Below are positions 44,524 to 54,290 of a DNA stretch of 64,000 bases, piece by piece. The stretch covers positions 1 to 64,000 of the forward strand of contig JAPSGR010000005.1 in NCBI GenBank assembly GCA_031177355.1. The letters run 5' to 3'. Under the pieces are notes generated by a model. That model had not been told where the DNA came from. It ran no database searches and worked only from the letters and a program-made list of their open reading frames with translations. The number at the start of each line of letters is the position of its first letter. The first letter of the stretch is position 1. Source of the stretch: Candidatus Nitrosocosmicus sp. (GTDB lineage Archaea; Thermoproteota; Nitrososphaeria; Nitrososphaerales; Nitrososphaeraceae). The position numbers and the translations under genes were made by a program.

Positions 44524-45759
44524 ATGAAATTATCTAATAATCTTGAAAAACCTCATGTTCAAGGTCATATAAGTTCTCAATATTCCGAAACTAGGCAAGC
44601 TTTGGTAGAGAGGAAAACAGTTAACAAGTATGAATTAACAGATTTTCTGCTGCGAAGTAATTTAGAAGATTTGATGTGTCTTTCTGCTCAATTAAGAAAT
44701 GCTTCAAACCCAAGATTTATCAGTTATTCTAGAAAAGTTTTCATTAACCTCATTAATCTTTGCAAGGATACTTGTTCATACTGCACCTATAAGAAAGAAC
44801 CCGATGACCGATATGCGGTGATGCTTACACCATCACAGGTGCTTGCACTCGCTGAGGCAGGCAAACGATTAGGTTGTACAGAAGCGCTCATTGTCACTGG
44901 AGAAAGGCCCGAAACAAAGTATCAGCATGTACGTTCTTGGCTAGCTAACTTAGGCTACAAAAACCTCAGTGAGTTAATAGCCGATATAAGCGAGCAGATA
45001 TTAAAAAAAACGGGTTTGCTACCCCATACAAATGCCGGAAGTCTCGTGAAAACTGAGATGGCCAATCTGAAATCAACCAATGTGAGTCTTGGAATGATGC
45101 TTGAAAGTACGAGCAATCGATTAAATGCAGCAGGAGCAGCCCATGAGAAAGCCCCAAGCAAAATACCCAAAATAAGAATCAAGTCCTTGATATCAGCAGG
45201 CGAGTTGAATTTTCCTATTACTACGGGATTATTGATCGGAATCGGTGAAACCTTTGAAGAAGTATTAGACTCATTGATAACGATTGATGAAATTAACAAA
45301 AAATACGGTCATATACAAGAGGTAATAATGCAAAATTTTCTACCAAAAATAGGTACAGCGATGGCATATTCCCTTTCACCCACTTTTACATATTTTCTAC
45401 GATGTGTAGCATCTGCAAGAATTATTCTAAAAAATATAAATATCCAAGTACCTCCTAATCTGAGCCCAAATATTTACTCAAAATACATTGATGCAGGAAT
45501 AAATGATTGGGGAGGCATTTCTCCAGTGACTCCGGATTTTGTAAATCCAGAATGTCCTTGGCCAACGATCAAAGAATTAAAAAAGGCTACATATGATAGT
45601 GGTTTTATACTAAGAGCAAGGCTACCATTATATCCGAGCTACATAATCGATCCTTTGCTTAAAAATCGATTTATTCATCCTCGCCTTAAAGGCTATATAG
45701 AACCACTTGTAGATAATTACGGTTTGGTCAAAGAGGATTATATTAAGGATGAGTATTGA
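44524..45759 (+). CDS. cofG: 7,8-didemethyl-8-hydroxy-5-deazariboflavin synthase, CofG subunit
   Basis: A 411-residue radical-SAM protein. Cluster motif C80-x3-C84-x2-C87 in CKDTCSYCTYKK. It continues with ALIVTGERPE, SLGMMLES, LIGIGETFEEV and NFLPKIGTAM. With CofH it builds the deazaflavin chromophore of F420 from tyrosine and a ribityl-uracil. ATG start. cofH overlaps its last 11 bases, so the two are translationally coupled. Confidence 0.95.
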   Translation: MKLSNNLEKPHVQGHISSQYSETRQALVERKTVNKYELTDFLLRSNLEDLMCLSAQLRNASNPRFISYSRKVFINLINLCKDTCSYCTYKKEPDDRYAVMLTPSQVLALAEAGKRLGCTEALIVTGERPETKYQHVRSWLANLGYKNLSELIADISEQILKKTGLLPHTNAGSLVKTEMANLKSTNVSLGMMLESTSNRLNAAGAAHEKAPSKIPKIRIKSLISAGELNFPITTGLLIGIGETFEEVLDSLITIDEINKKYGHIQEVIMQNFLPKIGTAMAYSLSPTFTYFLRCVASARIILKNINIQVPPNLSPNIYSKYIDAGINDWGGISPVTPDFVNPECPWPTIKELKKATYDSGFILRARLPLYPSYIIDPLLKNRFIHPRLKGYIEPLVDNYGLVKEDYIKDEY

Positions 45760-46999
45760 AAAATTATTCAGAAGTATTGACCCTGTGGTATCTTCAACGT
45801 TAAATAAGGTTTTAGACAATAAAGAGATAACAAGAGAAGAAACAATCCAACTATTTGAATCAACAGGATCAAACATTTCTGCAATTTCTATAGTAGCGGA
45901 TGAATTGAGAAGAAGAAAGAAAGGCGAAATCGTCACTTACATTATAAATCGAAATATCAATTTCACCAACGTATGTATAAAACAATGTGGGTTTTGTGCT
46001 TTTAGTAGAGATTTTCGGATGGAAGAAGGATATTTGTTACCTATCGAAGAAGTGGTCAGAAGGGCTAAGGAGGCATGGAAATTAGGCGCTACTGAGGTAT
46101 GCATACAAGCAGGTCTCCCTCCGAATATGGATGGATTTTTATATGTTGATATATGCAAAGCTATTAAAAAAGAAATTCCTGATATTCATATCCACGCGTT
46201 TTCTCCCGAAGAAATTCTGTATGGATCAACACGCTCCAATACACCGATTCGGGACTATTTGAAAATGTTAAAGGAGGCCGGACTGGGTAGTCTACCAGGA
46301 ACATCTGCAGAAATTTTGGTTAAGGAGATAAGGAACAAAATATCTCCAGGACGAATTAAGGTCGAAGATTGGATTTATATAATTTCAACTGCGCATTCAC
46401 TGGGTATTCCTACGACATCCACTATAATGTATGGTCATATCGAGACCTATAAGGATATAACGACACATCTTGAAATAATTAGAAACATTCAAAAAAAGAC
46501 AAAAGGTTTTACTGAATTTGTTCCTCTGAGTTTCGTTCATAATGAGGCTCCTATGTCATCACATCACTTAATTGAGGGCCTACGCAATGGCGCTGATGGT
46601 ATGGAAATAATGAAAATGCACTCTATATCCAGAATCTTTTTCAACAACGTATTAGACAATCTCCAGGTGTCGTGGGTCAAGGAAGGTCCTAAATTATCTC
46701 AGGTATTATTAAATGCAGGTGTTAATGATTTTGGAGGCTGTTTAATAAATGAAAGCATATCTACAGCTGCTGGATCACAGTTTGGTCAATTTATGAGACC
46801 TATTGATATGCGGAAATTAATTAGATCTAGTGGTAAGATACCTGCTCAAAGAACATCTAAGTACGATATTATAAAGAAGTTTGAATCTCCTGAAGAAAAC
46901 GATAAGGAAAGCATACTTGATCGAACCGATCCTGAAACCTTTGGGTCGTATAACAAACTTATCAAACTTCATGAATATAGATATAATAGAAAACGGTGA
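45749..46999 (+). CDS. cofH: 5-amino-6-(D-ribitylamino)uracil-L-tyrosine transferase, CofH subunit
   Basis: A 416-residue radical-SAM protein. Cluster motif C76-x3-C80-x2-C83 in CIKQCGFCAFSRD. ATEVCIQAGLPPNMDG, SPEEILYGSTRSN, LPGTSAEIL, SHSLGIPTTSTIMYG-like and VNDFGGCLINESIS follow. It couples tyrosine to the ribityl-uracil for F420. The usual length is about 370; the extra is a C-terminal charged tail. ATG start overlaps cofG. Confidence 0.95.
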   Translation: MSIEKLFRSIDPVVSSTLNKVLDNKEITREETIQLFESTGSNISAISIVADELRRRKKGEIVTYIINRNINFTNVCIKQCGFCAFSRDFRMEEGYLLPIEEVVRRAKEAWKLGATEVCIQAGLPPNMDGFLYVDICKAIKKEIPDIHIHAFSPEEILYGSTRSNTPIRDYLKMLKEAGLGSLPGTSAEILVKEIRNKISPGRIKVEDWIYIISTAHSLGIPTTSTIMYGHIETYKDITTHLEIIRNIQKKTKGFTEFVPLSFVHNEAPMSSHHLIEGLRNGADGMEIMKMHSISRIFFNNVLDNLQVSWVKEGPKLSQVLLNAGVNDFGGCLINESISTAAGSQFGQFMRPIDMRKLIRSSGKIPAQRTSKYDIIKKFESPEENDKESILDRTDPETFGSYNKLIKLHEYRYNRKR

Positions 47000-47092
47000 T
47001 TGTCAGACACATAGAGAAATCATATAAGCATAATCCATTAGATAAGATGTTACAAAAATTTTTATATCCTCTTTCTAAACATTAAATAAAAT

Positions 47093-48073
47093 TTGGATTT
47101 GGATAAAAATAACGATGAATTTAGAAATGATATCTTAAAGGGATTAAGTAATCCTGATCAAAAATTTACTCCTTCAAAATATCTTTATGACACTCAAGGT
47201 TCTCAATTATTTGAACTCATTACAGAACAGCCTGAATACTATCCCACCAACACAGAACTACGTATTTTAGAACAAAAAGCAAGGCCATTAATTAATAGCA
47301 TCTCTAAGGATATAGTATTAATAGAATTAGGAAGTGGAAGCTCAAAAAAAACTAGGTATTTATTTGATGAAATACTGAAAAGACAACCAAAGCTTTTTTA
47401 CTTCCCAATCGATATATCCATAACTTTTTTGGGTAATATAGTCAATGACCTCGAATCAAGGAATAAAAATTTAGTTGTCAGAGGCATCCCAGATGAGTAT
47501 ATAAATGGTATCAAAGAATGCAATCAAATTTTATTTGAGAACAATATCAGCTTTGATACATTTTCTCGCCTAATAGTGTTTTTTGGTTCGAGCATCGGTA
47601 ACTTTGAGCCTGAGCAGGCCAGAGACTTTTTGAAACACTTGAGACTTAATATGCATGATAAAGATTTTCTTCTAGTAGGATTTGATTTAATAAAACAAGT
47701 TGATATAATTGAAAGAGCCTATAATGACAAAGCTGGGTATACCTCAAGGTTTAATTTAAATTTGTTGAACAGGATTAACAAAGAATTGGGAGGGAATTTT
47801 GAGTTAGATAAGTACTTTCATCATGCGTTTTACAATAAACAAGAAAATCGGATCGAAATGCATATAAAATCAAAATTAGATCAAAAAATTAGTATCTCCG
47901 GAAGTGAACAAACGTTTTATATCAAAACTGATGAAACAATTCATACGGAAAATTCATATAAATACGACAAAACAAAAATTGAAAAGTTAGCATCAAGGTC
48001 AGGGTTTACGATTGAGAGAACATTCTCAGACAAAAATCAATGGTTTGACTTAGTTTTGTTAAGACCTTGCTGA
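47093..48073 (+). CDS. egtD: histidine N-alpha-methyltransferase EgtD-like
   Basis: A 326-residue SAM methyltransferase of the EgtD type. The N-terminal SKYLYDTQGSQLFELITEQP and EYYPTNTELRIL motifs are diagnostic; the SAM loop is ELGSGSSKKTRYLFD (about 77-91). FGSSIGNFEPEQA and LVGFDLIK follow. EgtD trimethylates histidine for ergothioneine. No EgtB sulfoxide synthase or cysteine ligase is visible here, so the pathway must be completed elsewhere or the product is hercynine. TTG start. It is 93 bp after cofH and may be co-transcribed. Confidence 0.92.
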   Translation: MDLDKNNDEFRNDILKGLSNPDQKFTPSKYLYDTQGSQLFELITEQPEYYPTNTELRILEQKARPLINSISKDIVLIELGSGSSKKTRYLFDEILKRQPKLFYFPIDISITFLGNIVNDLESRNKNLVVRGIPDEYINGIKECNQILFENNISFDTFSRLIVFFGSSIGNFEPEQARDFLKHLRLNMHDKDFLLVGFDLIKQVDIIERAYNDKAGYTSRFNLNLLNRINKELGGNFELDKYFHHAFYNKQENRIEMHIKSKLDQKISISGSEQTFYIKTDETIHTENSYKYDKTKIEKLASRSGFTIERTFSDKNQWFDLVLLRPC

Positions 48074-48286
48074 AAGTCCTCTCAGAACCATCCGCCGGAG
48101 TAAAAGATTCATTGATAAATTTATAGATAACCGAGTTCCCTCGTATTGAGAAGTAAAATTTTCACAAACTTTTATAATTAATTAATTTACTTTTGCTATA
48201 GATGTATCATCATTTCTAAAGGTTATAACCGCCATAATGGTAATACGTTATATGTGGTAGTGATTGAATTCAATCTTATCTTTTTT

Positions 48287-48841
48287 CTAACGATGACTGA
48301 ACGGCGAATCGAACCAAGTTGTTTGTAGACTTCTAATTCGTTCAGAACCATTAAGTTCATGTATGATTTTTTTGACTGCTGTGGGTACTAGATTTTCCCA
48401 TTCTAAATCGTTTGAAGCCAACAATTTTCTTATATTAGAACCGTTGTAAGATTTCTTATTGATAAACTTTGGTTCGCGCAGCTGGATATTTTCGTGCTCT
48501 AACAACAACTTAATAAAAACATTCCCAGAGTATATTACCTCGAATGGCGGTGAGTAAGATTTTAAGTTGCTAAACCATCTATAGTTATTTTCGTCATCCA
48601 TTAAGTGTATCAGAATCACTTTTTCCATATTTACCTTTGATTCAAGCAAACTGTTCCTTATCATAGTAACTCTTTCGCCGGCGGTAAACGGATTATGCGG
48701 GGTATAATTTGCTTGGGAACTGCCAATTATCACAATTATTTCGCTGAATTCGAGAAGAATCTGATTTACCAATTCTAAATGTCCTAAATGAAAGGGTTGA
48801 AACCTTCCAATCAAGGCAGCACCATTAAGCGATTTTTGCAT
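48287..48841 (-). CDS. nadM: nicotinamide-nucleotide adenylyltransferase
   Basis: A 184-residue archaeal NadM. GRFQPFHLGHLELVNQIL (about 11-28) contains the HxGH site. IIIGSSQANYTPHNPFTAGER and SNIRKLL in place of the ISTSxxR motif complete the site. It forms NAD from NMN and ATP. The last 20 residues (RIRSLQTTWFDSPFSHR) extend past the usual end. ATG start. metG is 43 bp upstream on the same strand. Confidence 0.95.
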   Translation of the reverse strand: MQKSLNGAALIGRFQPFHLGHLELVNQILLEFSEIIVIIGSSQANYTPHNPFTAGERVTMIRNSLLESKVNMEKVILIHLMDDENNYRWFSNLKSYSPPFEVIYSGNVFIKLLLEHENIQLREPKFINKKSYNGSNIRKLLASNDLEWENLVPTAVKKIIHELNGSERIRSLQTTWFDSPFSHR

Positions 48842-48884
48842 TATTAATGTTCAATCTTTCTAGAATTCGTTATTAATTTATTCC

Positions 48885-50687
48885 CTACCTATTATCATTT
48901 TTATTTTTTATTATTTCAATATCCTTCTTTTCAATTTTTTCGAAAATGGGATTTATATCGTTACCAATTTTATGGCCTTCTTTGATCACCAGCTCGCTTG
49001 CATTATACCAATTTTGATTAGTAATTTCATCATTGATTCCAAGTTGATTCCAAATCGCAACGGCCGATTTTGGAATAAAAGGATATAAAAGAATTGCCAT
49101 CGTTCTTACTCCATTGACTGATACCCATATGGTATTTTTTGATGTAGCAGTATATTTCCAGGGTTGCTTATTTTGAAAGTATTGGTTAAGGTGGCAGCTG
49201 AATTGTAGAATCCCTTTCATCGCTTTGTCAATTTGGTTATTATATAGGAGTTCTCCAATCACATGAGCAATCTTTCTGATCTCCTCTACAGCATTGTTAT
49301 CAATTTCATCTAAATTTCCTGGAGAGGGAACAGTTCCCGAAAACTGTTTTTTTACGAAGGATAAGGCCCGATTAATAAAGTTTCCAATATTGGATATCAA
49401 CTCGTTGTTTATCTTTTCATAAAATCCCTCCCAATCAAAATTTATATCGGATTGAGAAAATGGGATGATTGAGGCTAAGTAAAATCTTATATAATCTGGA
49501 TTAAAATCCCTTGTGAATCCACTTAAACTTATTGACCAGTTTCTACTTTTGGATAATTTTTTATTTTGAAATAATAGGTGACCCCTAGTTATTATTTGAT
49601 CTGGTAGTTTATATTCACAATCGATACCCATTCTGATAGCAGGTAAAAAAAGGTAATGGTGATAGATTATATCTTTACCAATAAAGTGTATTATTTTTGA
49701 GCTATTCCACATATTCTTACCGTCTCTTTTAAGAACGTTGTGAGAGAATTCTTTTAACGAAGAAATATAACACAAATGATTATCAAACCAGCCATAGAAA
49801 ACTTTACCACCGTAATTATCACCTCCCTTCCTTTGTGGGATAGGTACTCCCCACGAAAGATCCCGCGTTATATCCCAATCCTGAAGCCCAGAGTCGATCC
49901 AATTTAATACATAGTTAACTATATCCGACTGGAGATTCTCATTACTATTGAGCCAATTCCTTAATTTCTCACCAAATTCGGAAAGTCTAAAAAAATAATG
50001 CAGGCTCTCTTTCTTTAATGGTGTTGTTCCGCATAATATACATTTGGGGTTTAAAATTTTTTCTGGAACTCGGCCGCAGGATTCACATAAATCTGAATAT
50101 TGATTTGAAGCGTTACAAAAAGGACATGTTCCTATGACATACCTATCTGGAAGATATTTCTTGTCAACGCTGCAGTAATATTGCACTACAGTTTCCTCTT
50201 TTATATGGCCATTTTCTTTTAATTTTAGGAACACCTGCTGTACAAACTCAACGTTTTCTAGAGAGCTTGTCTTTGAAAAATAGTCAAAATTTATGTCTAC
50301 TGAATCAAAATCCATTTTATCCTTTATATACCATCCCTTCACGTATTCTTCAGGAGATTTTCCTTCCTTTTCTGATTTAATTAAGATTGGAGTTCCGTAA
50401 TCATCAGTTGCACAAATATGATAGGCATTTATTCCCGATAGTTTTAAGAACCTGGTGTAAATATCTGCTGGAAGGTAAGTAGATGCTATATGTCCAAGGT
50501 GTATTTCTCCATTTGCATAGGGGAGAGCCGAAGTAACTATAATACTCTTGTCGAAGTTTATTTTAGATAGAGCGTTTGTTTTGCTATCAACAGGGACTCT
50601 TCTGTTATCTCCATATCTTTTCTTGTGAAGGGATTTTTCAAAATTTTGGATCGAATCTAATTTGTTGGAATCGGAGATCACAGACAT
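48885..50687 (-). CDS. metG: methionyl-tRNA synthetase
   Basis: A 600-residue class I synthetase. HLGH motif in SALPYANGEIHLGHIAS (about 53-69). Zinc knuckles CPFC...CESC and CILC. KKLSKSRNWS is the KMSKS-like loop (about 376). LSKSR instead of KMSKS is common in archaea. No C-terminal tRNA-binding domain is fused. N-terminal 45 residues are an unusual polar extension. ATG start; divergent from the Rieske gene. Confidence 0.95.
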   Translation of the reverse strand: MSVISDSNKLDSIQNFEKSLHKKRYGDNRRVPVDSKTNALSKINFDKSIIVTSALPYANGEIHLGHIASTYLPADIYTRFLKLSGINAYHICATDDYGTPILIKSEKEGKSPEEYVKGWYIKDKMDFDSVDINFDYFSKTSSLENVEFVQQVFLKLKENGHIKEETVVQYYCSVDKKYLPDRYVIGTCPFCNASNQYSDLCESCGRVPEKILNPKCILCGTTPLKKESLHYFFRLSEFGEKLRNWLNSNENLQSDIVNYVLNWIDSGLQDWDITRDLSWGVPIPQRKGGDNYGGKVFYGWFDNHLCYISSLKEFSHNVLKRDGKNMWNSSKIIHFIGKDIIYHHYLFLPAIRMGIDCEYKLPDQIITRGHLLFQNKKLSKSRNWSISLSGFTRDFNPDYIRFYLASIIPFSQSDINFDWEGFYEKINNELISNIGNFINRALSFVKKQFSGTVPSPGNLDEIDNNAVEEIRKIAHVIGELLYNNQIDKAMKGILQFSCHLNQYFQNKQPWKYTATSKNTIWVSVNGVRTMAILLYPFIPKSAVAIWNQLGINDEITNQNWYNASELVIKEGHKIGNDINPIFEKIEKKDIEIIKNKNDNR

Positions 50688-50793
50688 GCGTAACTGTATT
50701 GGTTACTAACAAAGGTTGATTTATGTTAAGCGATTAAAAAAGCATTAATTAATAAACATTTATAATTTTTGACTTTGGATATTATCTATATAA

Positions 50794-51099
50794 ATGACAT
50801 GGATCAAAGTAGCTAATACTAATGACATTCAGGAAGGAAAGGGGAAGGAATTAAACGTAAATGGCCAACGTATAGCTTTATTTTTATCTAAGAATAAGTA
50901 CTACGCTATCGAAGCTCTTTGCAGACATCAAGATGGTTCGTTAGCCCCTGGAAAGATTGAGGGGGAGATAGTTGAATGCCCATTACATTTTTGGCATTAC
51001 AATCTCCGCACCGGAGATTTGCTAGATTATATGGAGGGAGTTAAATTGAATACATATCCGATTGAAGTAAGAAAGAACGAAATTTTTTTGGACGTTTAA
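50794..51099 (+). CDS. Rieske-type [2Fe-2S] ferredoxin
   Basis: A 101-residue soluble Rieske protein. Cluster ligands C43-x-H45 (LCRHQDG) and C62-x2-H65 (CPLHFWHYN). Single domain with no membrane helix, so it acts as a cytoplasmic electron carrier like Rieske ferredoxins of dioxygenase systems or the NirD type. The partner is not identifiable nearby. ATG start; cysS begins 26 bp downstream and may be co-transcribed. Confidence 0.93.
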   Translation: MTWIKVANTNDIQEGKGKELNVNGQRIALFLSKNKYYAIEALCRHQDGSLAPGKIEGEIVECPLHFWHYNLRTGDLLDYMEGVKLNTYPIEVRKNEIFLDV

Positions 51100-51125
51100 A
51101 AAAAAGATTTTAAGAACTCAAAATT

Positions 51126-52544
51126 ATGAAATTATACAATACTCTATCAAATAAACTTGAGGATGTTACATTTCCTCAAAAGAATTTGAATATTTATTTG
51201 TGCGGCGTAACAGTGTATGACGAGTGCCACATTGGCCATGCCAGAACCATCATTGTTTTTGATGTTTTAAAAAGATTCTTAAAGTCAAGAGGTATTAATG
51301 TGACATTCATTCAAAATTTTACCGATATTGATGACAAGATAATAACAAAATCTCTAGAAGAAAGTGTAACAGCCCAAGAAATATCACGTAAATACATAGA
51401 GAGTTATTTCAGAGATTTTAAGGCTCTTAACGTAGAGAATGCCACGCAGTATCCACTAGTAACAGAAAACATGAAAGAAATAATAGATTTCATTCAACAG
51501 CTCATGGATAAGAAAATTGCATACTTGGGATTAAATGGAGTATACTTTCGAGTTGCTCAGTTTCCTGAGTACGGAAAATTGTCGAAGAAAAATCTCGAGC
51601 AAATGAATACAGGAGCAAGAATCGAAGTTGATGAGACAAAAGATGATCCCAGGGACTTTGCCCTATGGAAGTTTAGTTCTAAAAATCCAACTTGGCCTAG
51701 CCCGTGGGGTAATGGTAGACCTGGTTGGCATATTGAATGCTCTGCGATGGCACTAAAGTATTTGGGACACAGTATCGATATTCACGGAGGAGGTCAAGAT
51801 CTGATTTTTCCGCATCATGAAAATGAAATTGCCCAATCGGAGGGATTATTAGGGTTACCATTCGCCAGATTATGGATGCACGTCGGAATGGTAACAATTA
51901 ATTCAGAAAAAATGTCCAAATCTATCGGCAATACCGTTAAAATCTCTGCATTACTAAAAACCACTGGACCAAATGTGATCAGACTGTTTTGCTTATCATC
52001 CCACTATTCTAAACCCATTGATTACTCAGAAAATATCCTTTTAGAATTAAAAAACAAGTGGAGACAAATTGCTAATGCATTTTACGAATTAGAATATAGA
52101 ACAAGAAACAGTATATCCTCGAGTTCAATCGAACCTGATATTACAACAGTTCAATTTGAACTTTTGAGGTACTACCAAGAGTTTATAAAAGAATTAGAGA
52201 ATGATTTGAATTTTTCATTGGCTATGACTGCTTTTTATAAATTTATAAACAAACTTAACAACATTCTTAATTCAAATGATAGAATAGCAGTCACGTTTTT
52301 AGAGAATTCATACAAAACTTTAAAAAATTTTTTAGATATAATTGGCTTGAAGATCCGTTACGTAGACGATAACGATCGAATTGAGATAGAGAGATTCATC
52401 GAAAAAAGAAACCTTTTACGTAAGAATAAGGAATATGGGGAGTCGGATCGTGTTCGCTCTCAGGTCGAAAGTATGTATAATATAGAACTAATTGATCACA
52501 AGAATTATACCTTCTGGAAGACGAGGACTATTGATGACCTTTGA
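51126..52544 (+). CDS. cysS: cysteinyl-tRNA synthetase
   Basis: A 472-residue class I synthetase. CGVTVYDECHIGHARTI has the zinc Cys and HIGH motif (about 26-42). FPHHENEIAQSE provides the second zinc region and EKMSKSIGN (about 262) is the KMSKS loop. It charges tRNA-Cys. ATG start. Length and order normal. Confidence 0.96.
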   Translation: MKLYNTLSNKLEDVTFPQKNLNIYLCGVTVYDECHIGHARTIIVFDVLKRFLKSRGINVTFIQNFTDIDDKIITKSLEESVTAQEISRKYIESYFRDFKALNVENATQYPLVTENMKEIIDFIQQLMDKKIAYLGLNGVYFRVAQFPEYGKLSKKNLEQMNTGARIEVDETKDDPRDFALWKFSSKNPTWPSPWGNGRPGWHIECSAMALKYLGHSIDIHGGGQDLIFPHHENEIAQSEGLLGLPFARLWMHVGMVTINSEKMSKSIGNTVKISALLKTTGPNVIRLFCLSSHYSKPIDYSENILLELKNKWRQIANAFYELEYRTRNSISSSSIEPDITTVQFELLRYYQEFIKELENDLNFSLAMTAFYKFINKLNNILNSNDRIAVTFLENSYKTLKNFLDIIGLKIRYVDDNDRIEIERFIEKRNLLRKNKEYGESDRVRSQVESMYNIELIDHKNYTFWKTRTIDDL

Positions 52545-52626
52545 TTTGTTAAAACAGATTGTAATGATTCAAAAAATAATTTCCTTTTTAATCAAAAGTT
52601 GTATCTATTGTAGTGTGATTTATTAA

Positions 52627-53118
52627 ATGAAAAAGACTGAAAAAAGAAAAACTGCTTTTCTTATCGGAGTGTCTCTTGTAGCTATAATATTACTAATATT
52701 TGTAAACATGAAAACAGCAAAAACTTCTCAAGATGAGTACGCAAATTATTTTGCATCCGTTACTAATGAATCTGTCAATTTAACTAGAGCATTTCAAGAT
52801 GAAATTGCATTATGGCAGCTAGGACGAATTTCCAATACTTCTATGGCTAAGATAACTGAAGATTACCTAAAAAACTTTACTACTCAAAAAAACGAATTTA
52901 ATAGCACAGCTTCTCCCGAGGTTTTTAAAAGCACCAAGGAAAACTTGTTAAATTCATTTATAAATGAGATAAAGAGCTATGAATTCTTTCGAGATTACCT
53001 GCTTACAGGCAATGTTACTAAAAATGACATATCCACTGAATACCTCTCCAAAGCATTAGAAGAAGAAGCATTATCATTCAGAAGCTATGAGAAAATCGTA
53101 AACGAATCTCGCTCTTAA
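52627..53118 (+). CDS. membrane-anchored helical protein
   Basis: A 163-residue protein with a basic start (KKTEKRKT), one membrane helix (AFLIGVSLVAIILLIFVNM) and an extracytoplasmic all-helical domain rich in N-x-S/T. No cleavage site, so it is an N-terminal anchor. ATG start. Function unknown. Confidence 0.75.
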   Translation: MKKTEKRKTAFLIGVSLVAIILLIFVNMKTAKTSQDEYANYFASVTNESVNLTRAFQDEIALWQLGRISNTSMAKITEDYLKNFTTQKNEFNSTASPEVFKSTKENLLNSFINEIKSYEFFRDYLLTGNVTKNDISTEYLSKALEEEALSFRSYEKIVNESRS

Positions 53119-53175
53119 CTAGAGTTGGAGGAATCTCGACTATATTTCTTATGATGTCTAGATTTGTTTATACAG

Positions 53176-54177
53176 TTATTTCGAGAATATTGTTCCTGCG
53201 GGCACAATAGAGTCTGGAGGGATTTTACGACCCGGTAGTATTATTACTGAAGCACCTATCGAGGAATTATTAGAGACGACTGCGCCGAAATGATTGCGAC
53301 CTGTATCTACGAGTTCTCCGTTTATGCGATATTGAACATTTTTTCTAGTAAGAAGCACGTTCGCAGTTCCTGAATAACCACCAAACCATACGTTTTTTCC
53401 TATCATGCTGTCTAGGATTACATTATGATGTGAAATTTTAGCGTTCCCAGCAAAATACGTTTTTCCGATTTCGCAATTATATCCTATATTCGTATTGTAA
53501 TCAAGCATGCTATTTCGAATGAGTGATCCCATTCCAATAAAGCTCCCATTTCCAATGTAAGCAGGTCCTTTGATCTTTGCAAAGTCATCAATAACTACGT
53601 TGTCTTCTATGATACATGGACCTTCTATTACAGCAGACTTTGCAATAGTTGCCTTGTTAGAGATGATCGAGTGCGTAACTTCATTCTTTAATAATTCTTG
53701 CATAATTTCTAAAAATTCCCAAGGATATTGAAATCTATAGTATTGAATGCTTTTCCTATTAGACCGTTTGCCAATGACCGTGTTACAGGGTAAGAATAGT
53801 GTGTTCTTATTCAATATAATGGAATTTTGTTGAGTATAAGGAGTCGTATTAGTAAAATCATTTCTTTCTGGGACTTGTATCTTGTGAGAGATTCTCAAGT
53901 CACTTTTAATGAGTCTTCCATACGTACTATCATCAATCTCTTCGACGGGTATGTTAGTAGTGGACTTAACTATATTTGCTATAGAGTTTAATTTCTTCGG
54001 CACAATTACTGTCTCCAATCCATATAATGAATCAAGTAATTCGATATTCCTCGTTACCAATGCTCGACCAAACAGGTATAAAGAACAATTTGAAGGTACA
54101 GAACTATCAACCTCGCTTTCGTTATAATCTATAAAAGAGTACGAAGTAGACGAGGACTGCATAAATACTATTTTCAT
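53176..54177 (-). CDS. left-handed beta-helix (hexapeptide) protein, sugar-nucleotidyltransferase-like
   Basis: A 333-residue protein. The last 170 residues carry hexapeptide repeats (IEGPCIIEDNVVIDDFAKI, PAYIGNGSFIGMGSLIRN, SIGASVIILPG), as in the C-terminal half of GlmU and archaeal bifunctional sugar-1-phosphate nucleotidylyl/acetyltransferases. The N-terminal 150 residues have no GGxGTR loop, so the nucleotidyltransferase part is degenerate or different. ATG start. It lies upstream of sugar/envelope-type genes but no operon is clear. Confidence 0.85.
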   Translation of the reverse strand: MKIVFMQSSSTSYSFIDYNESEVDSSVPSNCSLYLFGRALVTRNIELLDSLYGLETVIVPKKLNSIANIVKSTTNIPVEEIDDSTYGRLIKSDLRISHKIQVPERNDFTNTTPYTQQNSIILNKNTLFLPCNTVIGKRSNRKSIQYYRFQYPWEFLEIMQELLKNEVTHSIISNKATIAKSAVIEGPCIIEDNVVIDDFAKIKGPAYIGNGSFIGMGSLIRNSMLDYNTNIGYNCEIGKTYFAGNAKISHHNVILDSMIGKNVWFGGYSGTANVLLTRKNVQYRINGELVDTGRNHFGAVVSNNSSIGASVIILPGRKIPPDSIVPAGTIFSK

Positions 54178-54290
54178 TATACCGTCAATAGAGTCAATAA
54201 AATAATATAATTAGATTTTGGAACAAGTACCTTGGGTTATTAATGTAAAAATGCTAACAGACGAGTGCTATATAAGATTGTGATGTAACA

